Below are positions 34,859 through 42,150 of a stretch of 64,000 bases of DNA, one piece after another. Below the pieces are notes generated by a model, which worked only from the letters and a program-made list of their open reading frames with translations, had not been told where the DNA came from and did not search any database. The stretch spans positions 329,276 through 393,275 of the forward strand of contig CBDBUX010000019.1 in assembly GCA_965212205.1 (NCBI GenBank), read 5' to 3'. Position 1 is the stretch's first letter. Every line of letters starts with the position of its first letter. The translations under genes and the position numbers were made by a program. Source of the stretch: JAHEJJ01 sp965212205. Lineage in GTDB: Bacteria > Bacteroidota > Bacteroidia > Flavobacteriales > Flavobacteriaceae.

Positions 34859-36019
34859 ATGTTGCTTACCGAAACGCGACTGGATACATTTTTACAAACA
34901 CGGAAGTTTACAGAGGAACTCTGCGCTCCTCTGGCCATCGAAGACTATGTGGTACAACCAATTGTAGACGTATCGCCTCCCAAATGGCACCTGGGCCATA
35001 CCACATGGTTTTACGAAGAATTTATACTAAAACCTCATGCCTCAGACTACAAGTTGTTCGACGAAGATTTTGCTTTTGTTTTTAACAGTTATTACGAAAC
35101 TGTAGGTAAACGAGTTGTCCGTGCAGACCGGGGGAATCTTTCCCGTCCTTCTGTACAGCAGGTTTACGATTATAGGCATTATGTTAGCTCGGCAATACAA
35201 GAATTCTTCAGGGAGGAACAAAGCGATGCCTTAATAGGACTACTCGAAATCGGAATCCATCACGAAAAACAACACCAGGAACTTCTTCTTACCGATATCA
35301 AGTATATTTTGGGAAATAACCCACTATTGCCTGTCTACTCCGAAGAATTTTCTGAAAACAAAGTATTAAAGGCCAACCAGCTATGGATTTCCATAGATGA
35401 AGGCATATATGAGATCGGTCATGGTACCGAAGGCTTCTGCTACGATAATGAACTAGGAAGTCACCGGGTTTTTCTGGAAGCTTATGAGATTTCAGACCGA
35501 CTGGTCACCAACGGAGAGTATCTGGAGTTCATCGAAGCAGGGGGATATGGAAAATTTGAACTATGGCATGCCGAAGCTTGGGATTGGATATGCCTGAACA
35601 ATATATCCTCACCCTTATACTGGTATCAGATCGATGGACAATGGCATCACTATACCCTGGGCGGGTTAGTAGAAGTGAAGCCGGAAGCTGCCGTTACCCA
35701 CATCTCCTATTATGAGGCATTTGCCTACGCCCAATGGAAGGGTTGCCGATTGCCCACTGAATTTGAGTGGGAAGCCTCACAGGAGCAATTTCATTGGGGG
35801 GCCCGCTGGGAATGGACCGAGAGTGCTTATCTGCCCTACCCCGGCTATAAAAAAGCAGAAGGTGCCCTTGGTGAATACAATGGTAAATTTATGGTAAATC
35901 AGAAAGTGCTGCGCGGCGGTTCTCTGGCTACCCCACCCCAACATACGCGACCTACCTATCGCAATTTCTTCCACCCACAACTACGTTGGCAATTTACCGG
36001 ATTAAGGTTAGCACGTTAA
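34859..36019 (+). CDS. egtB: EgtB-type hercynine oxygenase (sulfoxide synthase)
   Basis: A 386-residue non-heme iron enzyme that joins hercynine to a cysteine or gamma-glutamylcysteine sulfur with oxygen, as the central step of ergothioneine synthesis. The N-terminal DinB-like part supplies the iron ligands His47 (WHLGHTTW), His135 and His139 (HHEKQHQE). The C-terminal formylglycine-generating-enzyme/sulfatase-like fold ends in VLRGGSLATPPQHTRPTYRNFF. It is 16 bases upstream of egtD. The sulfur substrate cannot be decided from the sequence. An ovothiol (OvoA) role is less likely because OvoA carries its methyltransferase in the same chain. Confidence 0.9.
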   Translation: MLLTETRLDTFLQTRKFTEELCAPLAIEDYVVQPIVDVSPPKWHLGHTTWFYEEFILKPHASDYKLFDEDFAFVFNSYYETVGKRVVRADRGNLSRPSVQQVYDYRHYVSSAIQEFFREEQSDALIGLLEIGIHHEKQHQELLLTDIKYILGNNPLLPVYSEEFSENKVLKANQLWISIDEGIYEIGHGTEGFCYDNELGSHRVFLEAYEISDRLVTNGEYLEFIEAGGYGKFELWHAEAWDWICLNNISSPLYWYQIDGQWHHYTLGGLVEVKPEAAVTHISYYEAFAYAQWKGCRLPTEFEWEASQEQFHWGARWEWTESAYLPYPGYKKAEGALGEYNGKFMVNQKVLRGGSLATPPQHTRPTYRNFFHPQLRWQFTGLRLAR

Positions 36020-36035
36020 TCCCGACATAAACACT

Positions 36036-37028
36036 ATGCAAGAAAAGATTGTCAACAATTTCAGTACTCAATTTGCGAAAGATATACGCAACGGATTATC
36101 AGCGAACCCAAAGCATCTTTCTTCAAAATATTTTTATGATGAACAGGGCGACAAGCTCTTTCAACAGATTATGGAGATGCCGGAATACTATCTTACCGAT
36201 GCGGAATTTGATATTCTCTCGTCCCATAAGGATACAATAGTTGACCGATTTGCAACAGGGGCCGAACATATCAATCTAATTGAGCTAGGCGCGGGAGATG
36301 GTAAAAAGACTAAAATTCTCCTGGAACATATGGCCAGTCGGGGTATCTCTTTTAAATATACACCGATCGATATTAGTCAGAATGCGCTCGACTCCCTGGA
36401 AGAGTCTATACAAAATGAACTTCCCGAAGTAACGGTGGCTCCGAGGCAGGGCACTTATTTTGAAGTGTTAAAACATATAAGCACCTTAAACGGCAGCAGG
36501 AAAGTAATTTTGTTTCTGGGTTCTAACATCGGTAATCTTTTGCATCCCGATGCTGTTGATTTTCTCTCCAGGCTGCAGGAAGTAATAACCGAGGAAGATT
36601 TGCTATTTATCGGGTTCGACCAAAAGAAAGATCCTCAGAAAATTTTAGATGCCTATAACGATGCTACAGGGGTTACCGAATCATTTAACAAAAATATATT
36701 ACTAAGGATCAATCGTGAATTGGGGGGTAACTTTAACCCCGATCATTTTAAGCACTGGGAGGTATATGATCCGGAAACGGGTACCGCCAAAAGCTATTTG
36801 GTTTCTACAAAAAAACAGAGCATCATCATTGAATCGCTTGACTTGCACGTAAATTTCAAACCTTGGGAAACTATTCATACCGAAATTTCGCAGAAATACG
36901 ATGATGAAATAGTATACTGGTTGGCAGGGAAAGCAGGATTATCGGTATCAGCCGTTTTCAGCAATCAGGACAAAGGCTATAAAGATTATATATTTAAAAA
37001 GAAACAAAATGAAAGCAATTTGGAATAA
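36036..37028 (+). CDS. egtD: L-histidine N(alpha)-methyltransferase
   Basis: A 330-residue SAM-dependent enzyme that trimethylates histidine to hercynine, the first step of ergothioneine synthesis. The family signature KYFYDEQGDKLFQQIMEMPE (about 31-50) and the SAM-binding IELGAGDGKKT (about 82-92) are clear. It follows egtB by 16 bases, and its end overlaps the DUF427 gene by 20 bases. The pair egtB-egtD is the minimum recognised core of the pathway. Confidence 0.94.
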   Translation: MQEKIVNNFSTQFAKDIRNGLSANPKHLSSKYFYDEQGDKLFQQIMEMPEYYLTDAEFDILSSHKDTIVDRFATGAEHINLIELGAGDGKKTKILLEHMASRGISFKYTPIDISQNALDSLEESIQNELPEVTVAPRQGTYFEVLKHISTLNGSRKVILFLGSNIGNLLHPDAVDFLSRLQEVITEEDLLFIGFDQKKDPQKILDAYNDATGVTESFNKNILLRINRELGGNFNPDHFKHWEVYDPETGTAKSYLVSTKKQSIIIESLDLHVNFKPWETIHTEISQKYDDEIVYWLAGKAGLSVSAVFSNQDKGYKDYIFKKKQNESNLE

Positions 37029-37290
37029 TGCGGTTATTGCGCAGAGCGATAAAACGCTCGTTGTGGAGAATAACCATTATTTTCCTCCGGAGAGTATCAA
37101 TATGGAATATTTTGAAGAAAGTGAGACACATACCACTTGTCCGTGGAAAGGACAAGCCTCTTATTACACGCTTCGTGTAGGAGGCGAAGAAAACAGGGAT
37201 GCCGCCTGGTATTACCCCGAAACCAGCGACCTGGCCAGGCAAATAAAAGGTTATGTTGCCTTCTGGAAAGGAGTGGAGGTTGTGGAATAA
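37009..37290 (+). CDS. DUF427 domain protein linked to egtBD
   Basis: A 93-residue protein consisting of one DUF427 domain (WNNAVIAQSDKTLVVENNHY, then THTTCPWKGQASYYTL and AAWYYPETSDLARQIKGYVAFWKGV). The domain is a small beta barrel of unknown function with a conserved Cys-Pro-Trp. The gene overlaps the end of egtD by 20 bases, so it is translated with the ergothioneine genes and may act on a related step. That link is inference. Confidence 0.85.
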   Translation: MKAIWNNAVIAQSDKTLVVENNHYFPPESINMEYFEESETHTTCPWKGQASYYTLRVGGEENRDAAWYYPETSDLARQIKGYVAFWKGVEVVE

Positions 37291-37293
37291 AAA

Positions 37294-37318
37294 AAGCCGG
37301 GAAACATTTTCCCGGCTT
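37294..37318. terminator. bidirectional terminator after the egt operon
   Basis: AAGCCGGGAAA-CAT-TTTCCCGGCTT is a perfect 11-base stem with a 3-base loop, preceded by As and followed closely by a T-run. It lies between the DUF427 gene and the convergent CBM48 gene. Confidence 0.9.
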
Positions 37319-37324
37319 CATTTT

Positions 37325-37621
37325 TTAAACTTCCAATACAGCGTTTTCAGATCCAGCGAAATCATTCCACTGATAGCGATCTGCTTCTGCTTCGTTCACG
37401 TACTCACCGTCGATGATATACTTAAACTCAAACGAGCTTTGCTTAGGCAAGTCAAAAGTTCCTTTAAAGGTACCATTCTTGAGCTTCTTAAGGAGACTTC
37501 CTTTAGGGTTCCAGTTATTGAAATCTCCAACAACTGCTACTTTTTTTGCTTCTTCAGCTGGCACTGTGAATGTAACTTTACACACAGGCTTAGTTTTTAA
37601 ATATTGCTTTGCGATTGCCAT
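37325..37621 (-). CDS. stand-alone CBM48 / isoamylase early-set domain protein
   Basis: A 98-residue protein that is a single glycogen-binding-type domain (CBM48/AMPK beta-like). VAVVGDFNNWNPKGSLLKKL and FEFKYIIDGEYVNEAEADRY are the family signature. There is no enzyme domain and no signal peptide, so it is a cytoplasmic carbohydrate-binding or regulatory module. No glycogen genes are nearby. The 151 bases upstream hold no clear element. Confidence 0.85.
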   Translation of the reverse strand: MAIAKQYLKTKPVCKVTFTVPAEEAKKVAVVGDFNNWNPKGSLLKKLKNGTFKGTFDLPKQSSFEFKYIIDGEYVNEAEADRYQWNDFAGSENAVLEV

Positions 37622-37772
37622 TTTTTAAAATTTAAAATTAACACTGCAAAACAAACTATTAAATCGCTATCGTACAACGAACTATATCAAAATTGTCAAT
37701 TTGATAAATTAGAACCATCAAAGCATAGACTTTGGTAAAATTAGCCCCGCAATTTTCAATTGTAGGAAAAAT

Positions 37773-38858
37773 TTATCTATTAGTTTTGATGATCTCCACT
37801 ATTCGATCTACCTCTTGCTCAGTGTTGTAGAAGTGAAAACTAAGTCGCACTCCGCCAGATCGCCAGGAACACTTCACTCTGTTTTGCCTAAGATGCTCAA
37901 ACAGGTCTTTACCAGCAACAAGTCTGAAGATACTCCCATGATCTTCCCGTTCTATCACCTCTTTCTGAAGTAACCCCAGCTTACCGAACTGCTGTTGAGC
38001 ATAGGCCGCCAATCTGCTGTTATGTGCATCGATCTTGTTCATCCCGATCCTATCGAGAAAATTCAGCGAGTAATACAGGCTGCCGAAATTCAGGCTATCG
38101 AGATGGCCGGGTTCCAGTCTTTTCCACAAAGGAATATCATGCCGACGACTCAGATCACCATTTGCCGAATTGAAACCGGCAGATGGGCTCGCAAAACGGG
38201 ATATCGCCGATTTCCTTATGATCATAAAACCGTTTCCATAGCCCCCTAGCAGCCACTTATAGCCACTGGCTCCGAGAACATCGATGCCGGAGGAATCAAA
38301 ATCATGTGAAAAAGCCCCGCAATATTGAGTGCCGTCTGCAATAATTAGGAGTGAAGGATGTTGATCTTTCAATTCTTTTAGAAAGCCAGGCCGTATACGG
38401 ATCCCATTCAGCCATTGGACCAGGCTAAGGGCCAGAATATCGATCTTTTCCGATGCAATTTTCCGGCTTATATTTTGTTCGAGATTAAGATCGGGCACTA
38501 CATAGCTAATATTGAAATTACGATTTTCCATCGGCCAGTTCACCGAAGGATAATCATGTTCTATCAATAAAGTTTTCTGCTCAGGAAGCTGATTTTCGAG
38601 CAGGAGATTAAGACCTATTGAAAAGTTAGGAACCAGTGCCACTTCGGCCTCATCGGCCTTAAAGAATTTTTTTAAGGCTACCCTAGTTTCATCTAGTATG
38701 CTAATTTTATCGGACCAATTGGAGCTTCCCCTACTGAGTTGGTCCTGGTCGTGCTCCTGTCGCCATTTTATCAGATCTGTATACATCAGTCCGGTTGCCG
38801 CCGTATCTGTATAAATGCAGTCCTGTAATCCTGGAAAAGACTTTCTATACTCCTGCAA
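37773..38858 (-). CDS. class V aminotransferase-fold PLP enzyme (candidate EgtE)
   Basis: A 361-residue PLP enzyme of the cysteine desulfurase/isopenicillin epimerase fold. The PLP-binding Lys201 is in GASGYKWLLGGYGNGF and Asp175 in ADGTQYCGAF. It lacks the flexible-loop cysteine region expected of a classic IscS/SufS desulfurase. It lies 480 bases from the egtB-egtD-DUF427 operon, in opposite orientation. Because the C-S lyase EgtE of ergothioneine synthesis belongs to this fold, it is a candidate for that step; other class V reactions, such as desulfuration or epimerisation, remain possible. Confidence 0.8.
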   Translation of the reverse strand: MQEYRKSFPGLQDCIYTDTAATGLMYTDLIKWRQEHDQDQLSRGSSNWSDKISILDETRVALKKFFKADEAEVALVPNFSIGLNLLLENQLPEQKTLLIEHDYPSVNWPMENRNFNISYVVPDLNLEQNISRKIASEKIDILALSLVQWLNGIRIRPGFLKELKDQHPSLLIIADGTQYCGAFSHDFDSSGIDVLGASGYKWLLGGYGNGFMIIRKSAISRFASPSAGFNSANGDLSRRHDIPLWKRLEPGHLDSLNFGSLYYSLNFLDRIGMNKIDAHNSRLAAYAQQQFGKLGLLQKEVIEREDHGSIFRLVAGKDLFEHLRQNRVKCSWRSGGVRLSFHFYNTEQEVDRIVEIIKTNR

Positions 38859-38864
38859 GATGTG

Positions 38865-38897
38865 TTGAAGGCTTAGGGTTTAATTCCATTATCTTTG
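38865..38897 (+). promoter_or_regulatory. promoter of the 2TM-folA operon
   Basis: TTG (38865-38867), 22 bases, then TATCTTTG (38890-38897) match the Bacteroidota -33/-7 pattern, 22 bases before the start of the 2TM gene. Confidence 0.55.
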
Positions 38898-38918
38898 CAG
38901 TTAAAGATATGAATTAGG

Positions 38919-39323
38919 ATGTTTTCTAAAAATACAGGCGATACCGGGGTCACTGCCGAACAGCATATGCAACTCGAATATGCTCAAAAACGGATAAGGC
39001 AAAAGAGGCTCCTCTACACACATACGGTGGTATTTCTCATAAGTTCTGCCTTTATGTTCCTCGCCAATAAAATCCTGAAATACGCAGTGGAACAGGATTG
39101 GTATTTATGGGTGATGCTGGGCTGGGGATTCTTACTGGTATTGCATATTTTCAATGTTTTTGTAACTAAAAAATTCATGGGAGCCGATTGGGAACGCAAA
39201 CAACGTGAAATCCTGGTGGCAAGGCAACGCACAAAAATTGCCGAGATTCAGAAAGAAATTGAAACCGAATTCCCCTTGGGGAAGATCAATAAAAAAAAAG
39301 AGCCATGGGAACCATCACAATGA
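38919..39323 (+). CDS. 2TM domain-containing protein
   Basis: A 134-residue protein with two membrane helices (about 35-53 and 63-83: VVFLISSAFMFLANKIL and LWVMLGWGFLLVLHIFNVFV) flanked by charged segments, the layout of the 2TM domain family of Bacteroidota. Its function is unknown. Its end overlaps the start of folA by 19 bases, so the two are translated together. Confidence 0.82.
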   Translation: MFSKNTGDTGVTAEQHMQLEYAQKRIRQKRLLYTHTVVFLISSAFMFLANKILKYAVEQDWYLWVMLGWGFLLVLHIFNVFVTKKFMGADWERKQREILVARQRTKIAEIQKEIETEFPLGKINKKKEPWEPSQ

Positions 39324-39799
39324 TTGCCGCAGCAGGAGAAAATGATGCACTGGGCAAGGATAATGATTTGCTATGGCATCTCCCAGACGATTTTAAAAGA
39401 TTCAAAACTCTTACCAGCGGCCATAAGATCATCATGGGGCGCAAGACCTTTGAAAGTTTTCCCAAAACCTTGCCCAACCGAACCCATATCATTATTACAC
39501 GCGACCGGGAATATCAAGTTAGCTATCCGCAATGCCTGGTTGTACATTCCATGGATGAGGCGCTTAAACTTTTATCCCCAGGCGAAGATGCCTTCATAAT
39601 CGGTGGTGGTGATATTTATGCCCTGGCACTTGATATATCGGATATCATAGAGCTGACCCGGGTTCATAAGTCCTTTGAAGCCGACGCCTTTTTCCCCATT
39701 ATCAACCCGGATCATTGGGAATTGGTGGCTGAAGAATATCACCCTTCAGATGAAAAACATGACTACGATTTCACCTATCAGACGTATCGAAGGAAATAG
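39305..39799 (+). CDS. folA: dihydrofolate reductase
   Basis: The 164-residue DHFR reduces dihydrofolate to tetrahydrofolate with NADPH. MIAAAGENDALGKDNDLLWHLPDDFKRF holds the active-site acid and Trp (Asp in LPDDFKRF), IIMGRKTFES is the NADPH region, and FIIGGGDIYA the second nucleotide signature. The start at 39305 keeps the first beta strand; 39320 is the next ATG. It overlaps the 2TM gene and ends convergent to murI, three bases apart. Confidence 0.95.
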   Translation: MGTITMIAAAGENDALGKDNDLLWHLPDDFKRFKTLTSGHKIIMGRKTFESFPKTLPNRTHIIITRDREYQVSYPQCLVVHSMDEALKLLSPGEDAFIIGGGDIYALALDISDIIELTRVHKSFEADAFFPIINPDHWELVAEEYHPSDEKHDYDFTYQTYRRK

Positions 39800-39802
39800 G
39801 GC

Positions 39803-40591
39803 CTAAAAATCCTTATGTTCTATATGTAGGCTTAGATCGTCTCCTGACAGGAACTTTTCAAGTATAGTTGTATCGGTATTGGTATAGAAGTAATAATTGC
39901 CTGGTTTTCTACTATCGCTCATTAGCTCTTGTTCGTGTAATACATTAAATGCCTGCCGTGCAACCGCTTCGCCACAGTCTACTATCTTCACCTCTGCTGG
40001 CAGCAACTCTTTCAAAAGAGGAATAAGGTAGGGATAATGGGTGCACCCCAACACCAACTGATCGATCCCCGAGCGTATCATTGGGTCGAGATACTTTTGC
40101 AGGAGTACACGCATTTCAGGGGTATCTACTTTACCGGCCTCGATGAGTTTTACCAGACCTTCGCCCACCTGTTCCAGGATCTGAATATCTTCTGCATGGG
40201 TTTTGGAGGTAGTTAAGAAAAGTTCGCTCCCAAGAGTGCCACTAGTGGCCAGGACACCTACTTTTCCGGTATAGGAATGCAAAGCTGCCGGCTTAATCGC
40301 AGGTTCAATACCAATAAAAGGTATGGTATAATTATTTCTCAGATAATCGATCGCATTGGTTGTTGCCGTATTACAGGCCACGACAATCATCTTACAATCC
40401 TGCTCCAAAAGCCATTGTACATTTTTTTCACTCAAGCCAATGATTTCCTTTGCAGACCTTTCCCCATAGGGAGCATTAATACTGTCGGCAAGATATATAG
40501 TGTTTTCATAGGGCATTAGCTTTTGGAGTTCCCTCCAGATCGAAGTACCCCCAACGCCTGAGTCGAAAATGCCTATTGGACGATGGTTCAT
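39803..40591 (-). CDS. murI: glutamate racemase
   Basis: The 262-residue MurI makes D-glutamate for peptidoglycan. IGIFDSGVGGTSIWR at the N-terminus and the two catalytic cysteines, Cys73 (VACNTATTNA) and Cys183 (GCTHYPYL), are all present. It follows the ompH genes on the same strand but is separated from them by a terminator, so it is probably expressed on its own or by read-through. Confidence 0.96.
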   Translation of the reverse strand: MNHRPIGIFDSGVGGTSIWRELQKLMPYENTIYLADSINAPYGERSAKEIIGLSEKNVQWLLEQDCKMIVVACNTATTNAIDYLRNNYTIPFIGIEPAIKPAALHSYTGKVGVLATSGTLGSELFLTTSKTHAEDIQILEQVGEGLVKLIEAGKVDTPEMRVLLQKYLDPMIRSGIDQLVLGCTHYPYLIPLLKELLPAEVKIVDCGEAVARQAFNVLHEQELMSDSRKPGNYYFYTNTDTTILEKFLSGDDLSLHIEHKDF

Positions 40592-40632
40592 AAATGTGGA
40601 TTTATCCTATTTCGGATAGATCAAAAATAAAA

Positions 40633-40659
40633 AAAACCGTCCTGTAACGGGACGGTTTT
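40633..40659. terminator. terminator of the bamA-ompH operon
   Basis: AAAACCGTCC and GGACGGTTTT form a 10-base stem around a 7-base loop, with A- and T-rich flanks, 22 bases after the stop of the ompH gene on the minus strand. Confidence 0.8.
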
Positions 40660-40680
40660 ATTAAAATCGGATATTGTTCC

Positions 40681-41199
40681 TTAGAATCCTAGTTCTTGTT
40701 TTACTTCAGGTAAAAGATCCTTTCCTTTGAATACGATCAAACCTCCTCCTTGTGTGGCGTCGATCACATAATCGTATCCTTGAGCCGCTGCAACTTTCTC
40801 TATCGCGGCCTGGGCCTTATCTGAAATAGGCTTAAACAGTTCGGCTTGCTTTTTTTGCAATTCCTGCTGAGCAGCCTGTTGGGCTTCCCCGATATTCTTC
40901 TCAAATCCCTGTAATTCCAGCGCTCTTTTCTGATTCTCTTCCTCAGACATTGAGGTCGCTTCATTTGAGTACTGAGTGTACTTATTCTTAAGTTCGGTCA
41001 TAGAACTCTCAATATCGACCCTGTAGGTTTCAGAAAGCTTCTTGAGTTCGGCCTGCGCCGCCTTCATCTCTGGCATTTCGGCCAACAGCTCCGATACATT
41101 AATATGGGCAACTTTGCTTTGCGCATTCACAAAACCCATTGCGCTTACAATTAATACCAGGGCTATAATTACCTTTTTCAACTTTGTCATGATTTTCAA
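40681..41199 (-). CDS. ompH: OmpH/Skp family periplasmic chaperone
   Basis: A 172-residue protein with a signal peptide (cleavage likely after VNAQ near residue 27) and the Skp/OmpH coiled-coil prongs (about 45-130, rich in Glu, Lys and Gln), ending in a short beta segment (YDYVIDATQGGGLIVF). Skp-like chaperones hold outer-membrane proteins in the periplasm before BamA folds them. It lies 28 bases after the longer OmpH gene and downstream of bamA. A second Met three codons in is an alternative start. Confidence 0.92.
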   Translation of the reverse strand: MKIMTKLKKVIIALVLIVSAMGFVNAQSKVAHINVSELLAEMPEMKAAQAELKKLSETYRVDIESSMTELKNKYTQYSNEATSMSEEENQKRALELQGFEKNIGEAQQAAQQELQKKQAELFKPISDKAQAAIEKVAAAQGYDYVIDATQGGGLIVFKGKDLLPEVKQELGF

Positions 41200-41227
41200 T
41201 TTACTTTTTGAGTGTTAATTTCTATAA

Positions 41228-42049
41228 TTAGTTTATAGTGTCTTTTGCTTTTTCTTTGAGTTTGTTTCGCTCTTCCAGTTTGGCTTTTTTCTTGGCTTCC
41301 CTTTCTTCCAGCAATTTCTTTCGCCGTTCTTCGTAAGCCTTTTTTCGCTCTTCTCGTAATTTTAAAGCCTCTGCGCGTTTTTCGTCTGCCGATTTCTCTC
41401 TTGCTTCCTTCGCAACAGCTGCCTTTTCCTGGCGCTCTTTCAAGGCTTCACTAATCTCTTCTTCCTCGGCTTCGCCTTCAAATTCCGCCAACTTGGTCTC
41501 TGCCTTCTTTTTCGGCTTGCTGACCTTCCTGGTTCTTGCTATTCCCCTAAGAACCAGCTCACTGATATCGTGTCTTTTTTCGGAGTACAACATTACAACA
41601 TCTGCCGATTTATCGAAAATAAAATCGTATTTTTTATTGGCTCCAATCTTTTGAACTTCACTGAAAACCTGATCCTGAATGGGCTGTATAAGTCTTCTTT
41701 TCTGAAGTACCAGGTCGCCCTGAGGACCAAACCGATTCTGTTGATATTCCAGGACTTCTTTCTCGAGGATTTGAATTTCCTCTTCTCGTTCTGTGATCAA
41801 CTCATCGGTCAGTAAAACCTTTTCGGCCATGAGATCTTTTTTCATCTGCTCCACCACTCCCTGGCGTTGTTCGATCTCGATCTTCCACTTCTGAACCTTG
41901 TTTTCTAATTGTTCACTCGCTTCTCTGTACTCTTCTACATTCTCAAGGATATACTCCATGTCTACATAACCGATCCTCACACCTCGCTGAGAAAAAGCTT
42001 TTGAAACCAGTAAAACGGTCACTAAAATTAAAAGAACTTTTGTTTTCAT
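41228..42049 (-). CDS. OmpH/Skp family protein with long charged C-terminal tail
   Basis: A 273-residue protein with a signal peptide (to about residue 20, KAFSQ) and a Skp/OmpH domain (about 22-175; YDFIFDKSADVVMLYSEKRHD). A further 95 residues almost entirely of Glu, Lys, Arg and Ala follow, with alternating E and K/R runs. The tail may form a long single alpha helix or coiled coil. The gene is between bamA and the second, ordinary ompH, so both probably serve outer-membrane protein assembly. Confidence 0.88.
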   Translation of the reverse strand: MKTKVLLILVTVLLVSKAFSQRGVRIGYVDMEYILENVEEYREASEQLENKVQKWKIEIEQRQGVVEQMKKDLMAEKVLLTDELITEREEEIQILEKEVLEYQQNRFGPQGDLVLQKRRLIQPIQDQVFSEVQKIGANKKYDFIFDKSADVVMLYSEKRHDISELVLRGIARTRKVSKPKKKAETKLAEFEGEAEEEEISEALKERQEKAAVAKEAREKSADEKRAEALKLREERKKAYEERRKKLLEEREAKKKAKLEERNKLKEKAKDTIN

Positions 42050-42150
42050 TATTGTACCGATTTTAACATAGAAAATATCGTGCCAAAAATACCAAAACTT
42101 TTAAAATGAGTAGTTTACCTTACGATAATTTGGAAAATGCCCCCCCGATG

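Noticed and set aside
34859..37290. Ovothiol (OvoA) pathway
   Set aside because: The oxygenase lacks the C-terminal methyltransferase of OvoA, and a true EgtD histidine methyltransferase is next to it.
30012..39799. thyA and folA as one folate operon
   Set aside because: They are 8.5 kb apart with many unrelated genes and terminators between them.
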